The position numbers and the translations under genes were made by a program. This document shows positions 1-9,206 of a stretch of 64,000 bases of DNA, one piece after another. Origin of the DNA: Clostridium acetobutylicum ATCC 824 (GTDB lineage Bacteria; Bacillota; Clostridia; Clostridiales; Clostridiaceae). The number at the start of each line of letters is the position of its first letter. Position 1 is the first letter of the stretch. The DNA lies in NCBI RefSeq assembly GCF_000008765.1, contig NC_001988.2, positions 1-64,000 on the forward strand, read 5' to 3'. Below the pieces are notes generated by a model. The model was given only the letters and a program-made list of their open reading frames with translations, did no database searches and was not told the origin of the DNA.

Positions 1-42
1 GATTGTATAATGCAATTATAGCATATTTAGGAGGTATTTAAA

Positions 43-798
43 ATGAAAGAATATAAATATACTGTTATTACAGGAGCAAGTTCAGGGATAGGATATGAGG
101 CTGCAAAGGCATTTGCAAAAAGAGGAAAAAATTTAATTATTATTGCTAGAAGAAGAGAAAAATTAGAAGAGTTAAAAAAGGAAATCTTACATTATAATAG
201 ATCATTAAAGGTAATAGTTAAAAGTATTGATTTGTCAATTACATCTAATGTATATAGTTTATATGATGAGCTTAAAAATTATAATATTGAAACTTTAGTA
301 AATAACGCTGGGTTTGGCGATTATAGCAAAGTAAATAATCAAAATTTAGAAAAGGTTGAGTCTATGCTTAGCTTAAATATAGAAGCATTAGTGATTTTAT
401 CATCATTATTTGTACGTGACTATGAGAAAATTGAAGGTACACAGCTTATAAATATTTCATCCGCAGGAGGATACACAATTGTACCAAATGCTGTTATATA
501 CTGTGCAACCAAATTTTTTGTAAGTTCGTTTACAGAAGGATTAGCTAGGGAACTTATAGAGGCTAAATCTAATTTAAAAGCGAAGGTATTGGCACCAGCA
601 GCAACTGAAACAGAATTTGGTAAAGTAGCAAGTGATGTAAAAGAATATGATTATCAAGAGAAATTTCATAAATATCACACATCAAAACAAATGGCAGAGT
701 TTTTAATTAAATTATATGATAATGATTATATCGTTGGTAAGGTAGATAGAAACAGTTTTAAGTTCACACTACAAAATCCAATTTTTGATTATGCTTAA
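43..798 (+). CDS. Short-chain dehydrogenase/reductase (SDR)
   Basis: Cytosolic NAD(P)-dependent oxidoreductase of the classical SDR family, 251 aa, the usual length. The sequence shows the cofactor motif TGASSGIG (residues 10-17), NNAG (87-90), the catalytic Ser near 139 and YCATK, i.e. the YxxxK motif (153-157). The basic stretch ARRREK after beta-2 suggests NADP preference (inference). The start is supported by the RBS AGGAGG (positions 30-35) nine bases upstream. The gene stands alone, followed by a long hairpin. Substrate cannot be told from sequence. Confidence 0.93.
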   Translation: MKEYKYTVITGASSGIGYEAAKAFAKRGKNLIIIARRREKLEELKKEILHYNRSLKVIVKSIDLSITSNVYSLYDELKNYNIETLVNNAGFGDYSKVNNQNLEKVESMLSLNIEALVILSSLFVRDYEKIEGTQLINISSAGGYTIVPNAVIYCATKFFVSSFTEGLARELIEAKSNLKAKVLAPAATETEFGKVASDVKEYDYQEKFHKYHTSKQMAEFLIKLYDNDYIVGKVDRNSFKFTLQNPIFDYA

Positions 799-839
799 AA
801 GGTAAATGTAATCTATAACTGTATATAAGGTTACTTTAA

Positions 840-900
840 ATATTAGTATTAGGTATTAGGGTTTAGTACTTATTATAACCCTAATACTTAATACTAATAT
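840..900. repeat. Long hairpin, TTAGGG/CCCTAA repeat family copy 1
   Basis: Inverted repeat with 22-base arms (840-861 and 879-900, one mismatch) and a 17-base loop. The inner ends carry ATTAGGG and CCCTAAT. Related hairpins occur at 8437-8489, 9641-9683 and 27328-27414. There is no clean T-tract, so it is not a textbook terminator, although it lies just after a gene. Confidence 0.75.
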
Positions 901-936
901 TATTCTTTAAAATGTTGAATAAAAAAAGAGAAGAAA

Positions 937-1083
937 ATGATAAAATCAAAAAAAGTAAACGAACACATTGAGGTATTGTCATTATTGGACAGTGTAAACA
1001 TTGTTTTTTATAAATTCTCAAAAAACTTAGAATTATTGATTATGTTGAATAATGAAGTGATTTTTTATAGAAAATCTGTATGA
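937..1083 (+). CDS. Doubtful small ORF, 48 aa
   Basis: An ATG-to-TGA ORF of 48 codons beginning MIKSKKVNEHIEVLS. The upstream AAGAGAAGAA is a poor RBS and there is no recognisable family. The gap around it looks like decayed coding DNA, so it may be a gene remnant. Not assigned a function. Confidence 0.2.
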   Translation: MIKSKKVNEHIEVLSLLDSVNIVFYKFSKNLELLIMLNNEVIFYRKSV

Positions 1084-1358
1084 ATTAAAGTTGTAAGAGT
1101 CAAAGAAAAATGATATCTTAGAAGCATGGTATTATATTTAATAAAGTGTAAGGAGCTTTTCTAATAAAAAAGGAACATTAGTTAAAAAATAATGAATACG
1201 TTTTATTACAAAAGCAAATTAGAATCGGTATAAATGGGTAAATACAAGATAATGGTGAGAATTTAGCATGGGTGTTGTAATGGTTAATGACGAACGAATA
1301 TCACATGTTTTTTATAAGCACCATTTAAAATTAAATAAAGTTTCATGGAGGGCTCAAT

Positions 1359-3944
1359 ATGAAGAAAAAGAATGTAGTTTTGAGTATTGTCCTTGCACTT
1401 GTATTTATATTATTTTATTCAGGTAGTACTTTAAAAGCCGATTCTAATAATGCAGCAATTTCCTATGAAGCACACGTACAAAATATAGGTTGGCAGAATT
1501 GGGTTAATGATGGCGCGGAGGCAGGAACAGACGGACAGGCTCTTAGAGTTGAAGCGTTAAAAGTAAAGCTTATAAATGCACCAGTAGGAGCGCAAATTAC
1601 CTATAGAACTCATGTACAGAACATAGGTTGGCAAAATTGGGTTAATGATGGCACGGAAACCGGTACAGACGGATTAGGGTTAAGAGTTGAAGCACTAGAG
1701 ATAAAGCTTGTAAATATGCCTGAATATTCTGTACAATATCAGGTACATGTACAAAATGTAGGTTGGCAGAATTGGGTTAGTGACGGAGCTGAGGCAGGAA
1801 CAGATGGAAAAGGACTTAGAGTTGAGGCATTAAGGATAAAAATAGTTAAAAAAACAGCTGTTCAGGCTATTAGTTTGGATAAAACTTCTGATATGTTAAA
1901 GGTTGGTCAAACTGACATATTAAATGCCAATGTTAGTCCTGTAAATGTTGATAACAAAAATTTAAGTTGGACATCTTCAGATTCAAGTATAGTATCTGTG
2001 GATTCTAGTGGTAAAATTGCAGCACTTAAAAAGGGAACTGCGATAATTACAGTAGTATCTCCCGATGGAGCTAAAGCTAGTTCCTGCAAGATTACTGTAA
2101 ATTCTGGAGATTTAGGAGTAACCTACGAAACGCACGTACAGAATATAGGTTGGCAAGATTGGGTTTACGATGGGAACGAGTCAGGGACAGAAGGAAAAGG
2201 GCTTAGAATTGAAGCTTTAAAAATGAATCTTGTAAATGCGCCTTCAGGGGCACAAATTACCTATAGAACATATGTACAAAATATAGGTTGGCAGGATTGG
2301 TCTAGTAATGGAGCTGAGGCAGGAACAGAAGGAAAAGGCTTTAGAATTGAAGCACTAGATATAAAACTTATAAATATGCCTGAATACACTATTCAGTATC
2401 AAGCTTATGTGCAAAATGTAGGCTGGCAAAATTGGGTTTCTGACGGAATTGAAGCTGGGGAAGCTGGAAAAGGACTTAGGATTGAAGCTTTAAGAGTAAG
2501 GCTTGTGAAAAAAGTGCATGTGCAGGCTATAACTTTACAAAAAGCTGATGCAAGTTTAAATATTGGAGATGTGTATAGTTTAGTTGCAACAATTTCACCA
2601 ATTGATGCTACTAACAAAAATATCAAATGGACTTCTTCTAATGAATATGTTGCAAGCGTAGATGATAATGGAAATATTAAGGCACTTTCCATTGGAACTG
2701 CTGTGATAACTGCAGCTACGGAGGACGGAAATAAGACCGTTTCTTGTAAAATTATTGTAAATAGTAGTAATAAGGAAGATACTCAGGCATTAGAAAAAGC
2801 AAAAGATATTTTAGCTCATATAATAAAACCGGATATGACACAGGTTCAAAAGGAACTTGTAATCCATGATTATATAGTAGCTAATACAAAATATGATAAG
2901 GATATATTTCATACATATGATGTACCTTATAGTGTTTATACGGCCTATGGTGTGCTTATAAATCATGAAGCTGTATGTGCAGGGTATGCAGAAGCTTTTA
3001 AGCTAATGTGCAATATAGAAGATATTCCTGCAAACACTGTAGTTGATTATAATATTAATCATGAATGGAATATTGTTAGATTAGATGATGGAAATTATTA
3101 TGAAGTAGATACTACGTGGGATGATCCTATATATTTTGATGAAAATAAATCAGATGTAAGCCATAGATACTTTAATTTATCTGATAAGCAAATGCTTGCA
3201 GATCATTCTATTAATAAGGGCGAATGGGATTCAAAGGGTTATCCAAAAGCGGCAATTGATAATAAAGAATTTTATTCAATCACAGATGATTCATACGATA
3301 GTAATATGGTTTATACAAGCTATGCGGGAAAGCTTTCGGGAGTTGATTCAGAGGGTAATGTTAAGGTTATAGCTAATGATGATGCAAGAAATATTATTTA
3401 TTACAATGGACTCATATATTATATAAGTAATGATTCAATATATAGAATAGATACCAACGGTCAAAGTAAAGTACAAATAGCAAGAAATGCTTCTAAAATG
3501 TATATATATAATGGAGATATTTATTATCTTGGAGATAATGACTGGGCTATTCACAGGGTTAAAATAGATTGGAAATATAATAACAATGATAATAGCATAT
3601 TAGCATATACTTGGAGTGCTAATTATTTCATAAATGATGGATACTTATATTATGAAGCTAATGATCATTTAGGTCTCCATAAAATTAATTTAAGTACTCT
3701 ATCTGATCAAGAGATATTAAAAGTATCCGATTACAATGTTACAAATTATAAGGATTATATATATTATAAGGATTCTAATAAGCTTTATAGAGCCGATTTA
3801 AATGGTGATAATATAAAACTTATATCAAGTAATATTACACAATGGATGCAAATATATATGAATTATATATATTATAGTAATGATGATATCACATGGTATA
3901 AGATGGATCTTGATGGAAGCAACTTAACTAATTTACTAATTTAA
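1359..3944 (+). CDS. Secreted ChW-repeat / Ig-like / transglutaminase-like surface protein A
   Basis: An 861-aa exported protein. Order: signal peptide (1-27, ending LKADS), three ChW repeats (about 33-165; each carries HVQNxGWQNW and EAGTDG), a Big_2 Ig-like domain (about 168-248), three more ChW repeats (252-385), a second Big_2 (388-470), a transglutaminase-like domain (about 475-610) with a Cys-His-Asp triad visible in AVCAGYAEAF, NHEWN and VDTTWDD, and a C-terminal region of short YIYY-type repeats (650-861, DUF5050-like). ChW repeats are a clostridial surface module, many in C. acetobutylicum. The role in adhesion or peptide crosslinking/hydrolysis is inference. Start: GGAGGG RBS before ATG. 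A strong terminator follows. Confidence 0.9.
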   Translation: MKKKNVVLSIVLALVFILFYSGSTLKADSNNAAISYEAHVQNIGWQNWVNDGAEAGTDGQALRVEALKVKLINAPVGAQITYRTHVQNIGWQNWVNDGTETGTDGLGLRVEALEIKLVNMPEYSVQYQVHVQNVGWQNWVSDGAEAGTDGKGLRVEALRIKIVKKTAVQAISLDKTSDMLKVGQTDILNANVSPVNVDNKNLSWTSSDSSIVSVDSSGKIAALKKGTAIITVVSPDGAKASSCKITVNSGDLGVTYETHVQNIGWQDWVYDGNESGTEGKGLRIEALKMNLVNAPSGAQITYRTYVQNIGWQDWSSNGAEAGTEGKGFRIEALDIKLINMPEYTIQYQAYVQNVGWQNWVSDGIEAGEAGKGLRIEALRVRLVKKVHVQAITLQKADASLNIGDVYSLVATISPIDATNKNIKWTSSNEYVASVDDNGNIKALSIGTAVITAATEDGNKTVSCKIIVNSSNKEDTQALEKAKDILAHIIKPDMTQVQKELVIHDYIVANTKYDKDIFHTYDVPYSVYTAYGVLINHEAVCAGYAEAFKLMCNIEDIPANTVVDYNINHEWNIVRLDDGNYYEVDTTWDDPIYFDENKSDVSHRYFNLSDKQMLADHSINKGEWDSKGYPKAAIDNKEFYSITDDSYDSNMVYTSYAGKLSGVDSEGNVKVIANDDARNIIYYNGLIYYISNDSIYRIDTNGQSKVQIARNASKMYIYNGDIYYLGDNDWAIHRVKIDWKYNNNDNSILAYTWSANYFINDGYLYYEANDHLGLHKINLSTLSDQEILKVSDYNVTNYKDYIYYKDSNKLYRADLNGDNIKLISSNITQWMQIYMNYIYYSNDDITWYKMDLDGSNLTNLLI

Positions 3945-3970
3945 AAAGATTGGGGAAACCCAATCTTTTT
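3943..3970 (+). terminator. Rho-independent terminator
   Basis: Perfect 12-bp stem (3943-3954 with 3959-3970), GAAA tetraloop, ending in a T-run, directly after the first ChW gene's stop codon. Confidence 0.9.
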
Positions 3971-4106
3971 AATATTTATATATAATTAATTGTATTGGTA
4001 TGTAGGACATTTATATAAATATGCTTTTTCATGCATTTTTATATAAAGATAGTGCCATAAGAAAACGATATAATTAAAAAATAAATAAGTTTCATGGAGG
4101 ACTTAA

Positions 4107-6680
4107 ATGAAGAAGAATGTATTATTAACTATTGTCCTAATATTTATGCTTGTAATCTCATATTCAGGCGGCGATTTTAAAGCAGATACTAACGAAGTAG
4201 GAGTTTCCTATGAGACGCATGTACAAAATGTAGGGTGGCAAAACTGGTTTAGTGATGGTGTTGAGGCAGGAACTAATGGTCAAGGACTTAGGATTGAAGC
4301 CTTAAAAATTAAGCTTGTAAATGCACCAGTAGGAGCACAAATTTCCTATAGCGCACATGTACAAAATGTAGGCTGGCAAGACTGGGTTAATGACGGAGCT
4401 GAGGCAGGAACTGATGGAAAAGGTCTTAGAGTAGAAGCTCTTAAGATAAAACTTGTAAATATGCCAGATTATACAGTTCAATATCAGGCACATGTACAAA
4501 ATATAGGCTGGCAGAATTGGGTTAGTGATGGAGCTGAAGCTGGAACAGACGGCAAAGGATATAGGGTTGAAGCCTTGAGAATAAAGATAGTTAAAAAGGT
4601 AGCCGTTCAAGCAATAACATTAAATAAAGCCTCAGATGAATTAAAGGTGGGACAGACAGATCAATTAAGTGCAGCCTTTAATCCAACAGATGCTACTAAT
4701 AAAAATTTAAGTTGGACATCTTCTGATGCAAGCATAGCTTCTGTAGATTCTAGTGGCAAAATTACGGCGCTTAAGCAGGGAACTTCAATAATTACAGCAA
4801 CTACAGAGGATGGAAGTAAAACAGCTAATTGCAGTGTTACTGTTAACCCTGGCGATTTGCAAATTTCATATACAACACACGTACAGAATGTAGGGTGGCA
4901 AAACTGGTTTAGTGATGGTGTTGAAGCAGGAACTGATGGTCAAGGACTTAGGATTGAAGCCTTAAAAATTAAGCTTTTAAATGCGCCAGCAGGAGCACAA
5001 ATTACATACAGAGCGCATGTACAAAATGTAGGCTGGCAGAATTGGGTTAGTGATGGAACTGAGGCAGGAACTGACGGCAAAGGTCTTAGAGTTGAAGCAC
5101 TACAAATAAAACTTGTAAACATGCCAGATTATACAGTTCAATATCAAGCGCATGTGCAAAATGTAGGGTGGCAGAATTGGGTTAGTGACGGAGCTGAAGC
5201 AGGAACTGATGGAAAGGGATACAGGGTTGAAGCATTAAAGATAAGGATAGTTAAGAAGATAGCTGTTCAATCTATAACTTTAAATAAAAATTCAGATGAA
5301 TTAAATGTAGGACAAACAGATCAATTAAGTGCAGTTTTTAATCCAACGGATGCTACTAATAAAAATATTAAGTGGACTTCTTCTGATAATTATGTGGCTA
5401 CAGTAGATAGCACTGGAAAGATAACGGCAGTTTCTGGTGGAAATGCAGTGATAACAGCAACAACAGAGGATGGAAGTAAAACAGCTAACTGCAGTATTGT
5501 TGTAAACAGCACTGATTCAAAAGATAATCAAGCACTAGAAAAGGCTAAAACTGTCTTAAACACAATAGTACAGCCTGGTATGACGCAGGTTCAAAAGGAG
5601 CTTGCAATCCATGATTATATAGTAACTAATACTCAGTACGAAACGGCTGTTTTTACAAGCGATAATGTTTCTGATGATATATACACTGCCTATGGGGCAC
5701 TTATAAATCATAGAGCTGTATGTCAAGGTTACGCAGAAGCTTTTAAGATGATGTGTAATTTAGTAGGAATTCCAACAGACATAATAGAGGACTTTAAGCT
5801 TGATCATGCATGGAATATTGTTAAATTAGATGATGGAAATTACTATCAGGTTGATACTACGTGGGATGATCCTGTATATGGAGACGATACTTCCTTAAGT
5901 ATAAGCCATGAATACTTTAATTTGTCAGACAGGCAAATGTTTGCGGATCATACCATTGATAAAGATAAATGGCATTATCCTAAGGCTGCAGTTGATAACA
6001 GCGAGTTTTATTCAATTTCAGGAGATTCATATGACTCAAATGTGGTTTACACTAATTATAATGGTAAGCTTTCAAGTGTAGATTCAAGTGGAAATATGAA
6101 AACCTTGAATGATGATCCATCAGCAAGTATTAATTATTATAATGGATCAATATACTATTTAAGTGGTTCTTCAATATATAAGGTAGATACTAATGGACAA
6201 AATAAAGTGCAAATAGCAAGTGGAGATATACGTAAAATGTATTTGTATAATGGAGCTATTTACTACCTTGATGCTAATGATTTTTCTATTAACAAGTTAG
6301 TTTTAGATGGAACCTATAAAAATAAAAAAGTGATTGGCATTACTTGGAACAGCAGCTATTTTATAAATAATGGATGTTTATATTATGAAGCATATGATGA
6401 TGACTATCTCCATAAGGTTGATTTACAGTCACTTACAAATACTAAAATATTAACAGTATCTGATTATTATGTAACTAGTTATAGTAATTATTTATTCTAT
6501 AAAGATTCCAATAATCTTTATAGAACAGATCTAAATGGTGGAAATTCAAAACTTATTGTAAATAATATTACAGATAATTTTATTGATATATTCGAAAATT
6601 ATATCTACTATAATGACAGTAATAATATTTGGTATAAGATGAATCTTGATGGAAGCAATTTAATAAAATTAATGTTTTAA
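4107..6680 (+). CDS. Secreted ChW-repeat / Ig-like / transglutaminase-like surface protein B
   Basis: An 857-aa paralogue of the preceding gene with identical architecture: signal peptide (1-27), ChW x3, Big_2, ChW x3, Big_2, transglutaminase-like domain with AVCQGYAEAF, DHAWN and VDTTWDD, then YIYY-type repeats. The two proteins are collinear throughout and even share the leader bases GTTTCATGGAGG, so this is a tandem duplication. Each has its own terminator and so probably its own transcript. Within this copy the two ChW blocks are more alike at DNA level than in copy A (for example GTAGGGTGGCAAAACTGG occurs twice), suggesting recent internal conversion. Confidence 0.9.
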   Translation: MKKNVLLTIVLIFMLVISYSGGDFKADTNEVGVSYETHVQNVGWQNWFSDGVEAGTNGQGLRIEALKIKLVNAPVGAQISYSAHVQNVGWQDWVNDGAEAGTDGKGLRVEALKIKLVNMPDYTVQYQAHVQNIGWQNWVSDGAEAGTDGKGYRVEALRIKIVKKVAVQAITLNKASDELKVGQTDQLSAAFNPTDATNKNLSWTSSDASIASVDSSGKITALKQGTSIITATTEDGSKTANCSVTVNPGDLQISYTTHVQNVGWQNWFSDGVEAGTDGQGLRIEALKIKLLNAPAGAQITYRAHVQNVGWQNWVSDGTEAGTDGKGLRVEALQIKLVNMPDYTVQYQAHVQNVGWQNWVSDGAEAGTDGKGYRVEALKIRIVKKIAVQSITLNKNSDELNVGQTDQLSAVFNPTDATNKNIKWTSSDNYVATVDSTGKITAVSGGNAVITATTEDGSKTANCSIVVNSTDSKDNQALEKAKTVLNTIVQPGMTQVQKELAIHDYIVTNTQYETAVFTSDNVSDDIYTAYGALINHRAVCQGYAEAFKMMCNLVGIPTDIIEDFKLDHAWNIVKLDDGNYYQVDTTWDDPVYGDDTSLSISHEYFNLSDRQMFADHTIDKDKWHYPKAAVDNSEFYSISGDSYDSNVVYTNYNGKLSSVDSSGNMKTLNDDPSASINYYNGSIYYLSGSSIYKVDTNGQNKVQIASGDIRKMYLYNGAIYYLDANDFSINKLVLDGTYKNKKVIGITWNSSYFINNGCLYYEAYDDDYLHKVDLQSLTNTKILTVSDYYVTSYSNYLFYKDSNNLYRTDLNGGNSKLIVNNITDNFIDIFENYIYYNDSNNIWYKMNLDGSNLIKLMF

Positions 6681-6686
6681 AAAGAA

Positions 6687-6722
6687 GGCTGCAAAACTAT
6701 TTTTGGTTTTGCAGCCTCTTTT
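6687..6722 (+). terminator. Rho-independent terminator
   Basis: 11-bp stem (6687-6697 with 6706-6716) followed by TCTTTTTATT, just after the second ChW gene. Confidence 0.9.
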
Positions 6723-7079
6723 TATTAAGTTAAAATCACATAAAGTAAATAATGAATTTACTCAATTATTAATTGATTTTTGAAAAAACACAAGGAGATT
6801 TAACTATTTTGACAAAAAGATTAATATGTGCAAGGCATGTAAATACAAGGATTAAAGCCTATAACTAATAAAAACAAAAGTTTTTAAAACACAAAAAATA
6901 AAAAAATGCAAGTTGCTAATTTATCAAGAAAAGCATTAAAAACATTAGTATTTTAGCAAAATATAACCTTTTTTTAATAAAAATTGAAATTGATTTTATC
7001 ACAAGATGTAAGTATAATTATTTACATAATAGTATTGCAATTCTATAAATGTAAAAAAATAAAAGAGAAGGTGTATTTT
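6717..7079. other. Intergenic region upstream of the protease
   Basis: About 360 bases, very AT-rich. There is a possible TTG-started 18-codon ORF near 6810 behind AAGGAG, but nothing recognisable. The RBS GAGAAGGTG just before 7080 belongs to the protease gene. I see no other feature. Confidence 0.4.
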
Positions 7080-7931
7080 ATGAAAATTAAAACAATTACT
7101 ACAAAATTATTAATGTGTACATTTACTATAAGTTCAATATTACTGCCAACTACAGCTTTTAGTGCACAGGCAAAAACAAAAGCTTTACATCCACTTGGAC
7201 TTAGAACTCTTCATGAAAATATTAAAGGAATGAAGAAGGCTCCTAAAATATTTGGTGCAACTAAATTAGCACGATCTGTAGATTTATCAAGCAGATTTCC
7301 AAGTGTTAAGGATCAAGGATCATTAGGAAGCTGTGTTACATTTGCGACGACTTATGCTAAGACATATGAAGAGAATCAGAATAGAAATTGGGGAGTAAAT
7401 GTTCCAAGCCATTTCTTCAGTCCTTCATACATCTACAGTCAAATACATTCAGATAATTCTGCTGATGGTGGTGGAAGCCAGTTTAGTGATGCTTTCAATC
7501 TTATTGAAGAACAAGGAGATACATCAATAACTGATATGCCATATGATGGTTCAGATTATGGATGGGAAACTCAACCAACAGCAGTACAAAGAGAACATGC
7601 AGCTCAATATAAAGCTACTGATTGGCAGCAACTTGATAGTGGAAATTATTCAGAAATAAAACAGGAATTAGCAAAAGGAACTCCTGTTGTTATAGGAATA
7701 GATGTTTATCCTGATTTTGATAATATTTCACCAAGCAACCCTGTTTTTGATGTTATATCAGGTGATGATAGAGGTGGACATGCCCTTTGCGTAGTTGGTT
7801 ATGATGATAGTAAACAAGCTGTTAAAATAATAAACTCTTGGGGTACAAACTGGGGAATAAACGGATATGGCTGGATTAGCTACAAGGTACTTCAACAAGA
7901 AAATTCAGATGCATATGTTTTACAGGATTAG
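7080..7931 (+). CDS. Secreted papain-family (C1A) cysteine protease
   Basis: A 283-aa exported cysteine peptidase. The ATG at 7080 follows GAGAAGGTG and opens a typical signal peptide (1-34, cleavage near FSAQA). An upstream in-frame extension to 6984 has no RBS and would bury the signal sequence. The catalytic set is visible: Q79 in DQGSLGSC, C85, H234 in GGHALCVVGYDD and N252 in INSWGTNWG. There is only a short pro-region (about 35-65), so it may not need the long papain propeptide. It follows two secreted surface proteins and is monocistronic with its own terminator. Substrate unknown. Confidence 0.92.
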   Translation: MKIKTITTKLLMCTFTISSILLPTTAFSAQAKTKALHPLGLRTLHENIKGMKKAPKIFGATKLARSVDLSSRFPSVKDQGSLGSCVTFATTYAKTYEENQNRNWGVNVPSHFFSPSYIYSQIHSDNSADGGGSQFSDAFNLIEEQGDTSITDMPYDGSDYGWETQPTAVQREHAAQYKATDWQQLDSGNYSEIKQELAKGTPVVIGIDVYPDFDNISPSNPVFDVISGDDRGGHALCVVGYDDSKQAVKIINSWGTNWGINGYGWISYKVLQQENSDAYVLQD

Positions 7932-7962
7932 TGTATTAGGTTAGCAATATAATTAAAAACTG

Positions 7963-8003
7963 TGTGAGGAGATATTTCTATAAAATATCTCCTCACATGG
8001 TTT
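7963..8003 (+). terminator. Rho-independent terminator
   Basis: Perfect 15-bp stem (7963-7977 with 7983-7997), loop CTATA, then GGTTTTTT. Outer bases AATTAAAAA/TTTTTTAATT extend it, so it could act in both directions for the protease (+) and the immunity gene (-). Confidence 0.9.
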
Positions 8004-8058
8004 TTTAATTATATGATACTTATTATCCCTAGCAGAGTAATTCAATTGGCTAGTTCAT

Positions 8059-8361
8059 TTAAAATTGAGATTTATCTCCATAATCTGAACGATATACACC
8101 ATTTAAACCAGCATATTTACCTATTTCAGATAACTCTTTTATAATATTTTCTTCGTTAGATGAAAAATGTAGTCTTTCTGTATAAGCTGTAAAATATATG
8201 TATTTAATTAATCTATTTATCAAAGGAATATTTTTTTCATCAGATGAATCTAGCTTTACATAAACTTTTAATAATACCTCTTTAATATCATCAAAATTGC
8301 TTTTTTTTGATTGTGAAATACTGTTATATAAAGAATGTACTAAATCTTTAGAGCTATTAAT
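8059..8361 (-). CDS. Class IIa (pediocin-like) bacteriocin immunity protein, orphan
   Basis: About 100 aa, cytosolic helical-bundle immunity protein of the enterocin A immunity type. The C-terminus, LSEIGKYAGLNGVYRSDY then GDKSQF, and the middle INRLIKYIYFTAYTERLHF match the EntI family as I remember it (GxNGxYRxDYGDKSQF is distinctive). Such proteins protect the cell by sensing the bacteriocin-occupied mannose-PTS. The start is odd: an ideal RBS AGGTGG (8375-8370) lies eight bases before an ATT codon at 8361, whereas the GTGs at 8373/8370 lie inside the RBS. Aligning with EntI also favours the ATT. No YGNGV-type bacteriocin gene or transporter lies nearby, so this is an orphan defence gene, perhaps acquired. 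Confidence 0.82.
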   Translation of the reverse strand: MNSSKDLVHSLYNSISQSKKSNFDDIKEVLLKVYVKLDSSDEKNIPLINRLIKYIYFTAYTERLHFSSNEENIIKELSEIGKYAGLNGVYRSDYGDKSQF

Positions 8362-8436
8362 TAATATCACCACCTTTAAGGCAAATTATATATAAAAACC
8401 AATGTAATGTAAATATTAATATTATAGGGTCTATAC

Positions 8437-8489
8437 TAGTACAAAGGGTTAGGGTTAATAATTAATATTAACCCTAACCCTTTGTACTA
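8437..8489. repeat. Perfect hairpin, TTAGGG/CCCTAA family copy 2
   Basis: Perfect 23-base arms (8437-8459 and 8467-8489) around a 7-base AT loop. It contains GGGTTAGGGTTAAT and its complement. The right arm covers the last bases of the GntR gene including its stop codon, so the repeat has become part of the coding end. It may serve as the GntR gene's transcription stop, but lacks a T-run. Confidence 0.8.
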
Positions 8490-9200
8490 CACAAGTTCTA
8501 TAACAATATTGTAATCATCTGCAATGTAGGTTCCATAGGTTATTTCGACAGGAACACCATCTGAATATCCATATTTGGTTTTAAGAAGCATTGCTCTATC
8601 ATTACTAAAACCAAATACTTCTTTATCCTTGGCGGTAGATATTTTAGCAGATATTACTTCCTTAGCTGAAGTTATATAAAAGCCCTTCATTTCCAAATAC
8701 TTATAAAAGGAACCTGTAAAATCGTCCTTTAATGATGCACCAACCTTAGGGCTTATATAATTGTGGTATATTGTTATTATTTTTCCTTTAGATTCCACTG
8801 AACGTTCTAACATTATAACATTATCACCCGGATTAATGTCAAACACTTCTGCTACGTCCTCACTTGCTTTAACGTTGTTTACACTTATAAGGGTTTTTGT
8901 GGTCTTATCGTATTCGTCTTGAAGCTGCTTAAAAGAAGATTGCATTCTTGTAGAAAAGCTTGTTTTGTCCCTTTTTACGATAGTACCTTTACCCCTTTGC
9001 CTTAGTATATATCCATCTGTCATAAGTCTATTAAGAGCTTGTCTGACAGTTATTCTAGATACGTTAAATTCATCTGCAAAGCTCATTTCAGAAGGAAGAG
9101 TACAGCCTATTTCGTATTCTCCATCCTCTATCCTTTTTTTTATTATGTTTGCCATTTGACTCCAGAGAGGTTTAGCTCCGCTGCTGAAATCAAGTTTCAT
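8487..9200 (-). CDS. GntR/HutC-family transcriptional regulator with UTRA domain
   Basis: A 237-aa repressor-type regulator. N-terminal winged helix (about 5-75; LPSEMSFADEFNVSRITVRQ is the recognition helix region) and C-terminal UTRA effector domain (about 95-235; ITIYHNYISPKVG and PVEITYGTYIADDY). HutC-type members sense sugar phosphates, amino acids or similar. The ATG lies seven bases after AGGTG, which overlaps the end of an upstream broken hydrolase gene, so the two were once one transcript. Its target is unclear because that neighbour is decayed. Confidence 0.9.
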   Translation of the reverse strand: MKLDFSSGAKPLWSQMANIIKKRIEDGEYEIGCTLPSEMSFADEFNVSRITVRQALNRLMTDGYILRQRGKGTIVKRDKTSFSTRMQSSFKQLQDEYDKTTKTLISVNNVKASEDVAEVFDINPGDNVIMLERSVESKGKIITIYHNYISPKVGASLKDDFTGSFYKYLEMKGFYITSAKEVISAKISTAKDKEVFGFSNDRAMLLKTKYGYSDGVPVEITYGTYIADDYNIVIELV

Positions 9201-9206
9201 TTTTTT

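Larger units (their letters stand above)
799..1358. other. Intergenic region with hairpin and a doubtful short ORF
   Basis: A 560-base gap. It holds the 22-bp-arm hairpin at 840-900 and a weak 48-codon ORF at 937-1083. The last ~35 bases (AAGTTTCATGGAGG) are the leader of the ChW gene and recur almost unchanged before the second ChW gene at about 4088, so they were copied with it. I see no RNA gene or further convincing ORF. Confidence 0.6.

Noticed and set aside
4302-4610. 102-aa minus-strand ORF in the ChW gene (and similar ones at 2405-2692 and 4940-5122)
   Set aside because: Produced by the repeated ChW codons read backwards; no RBS.
7932-8480. Class IIa bacteriocin structural gene next to the immunity gene
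   Set aside because: No YGNGV-type motif and no double-glycine leader on either strand.
8437-8489. Telomere-like GGGTTAGGGTTA
   Set aside because: It is half of a perfect hairpin, not a tandem repeat array; placed in the hairpin family instead.
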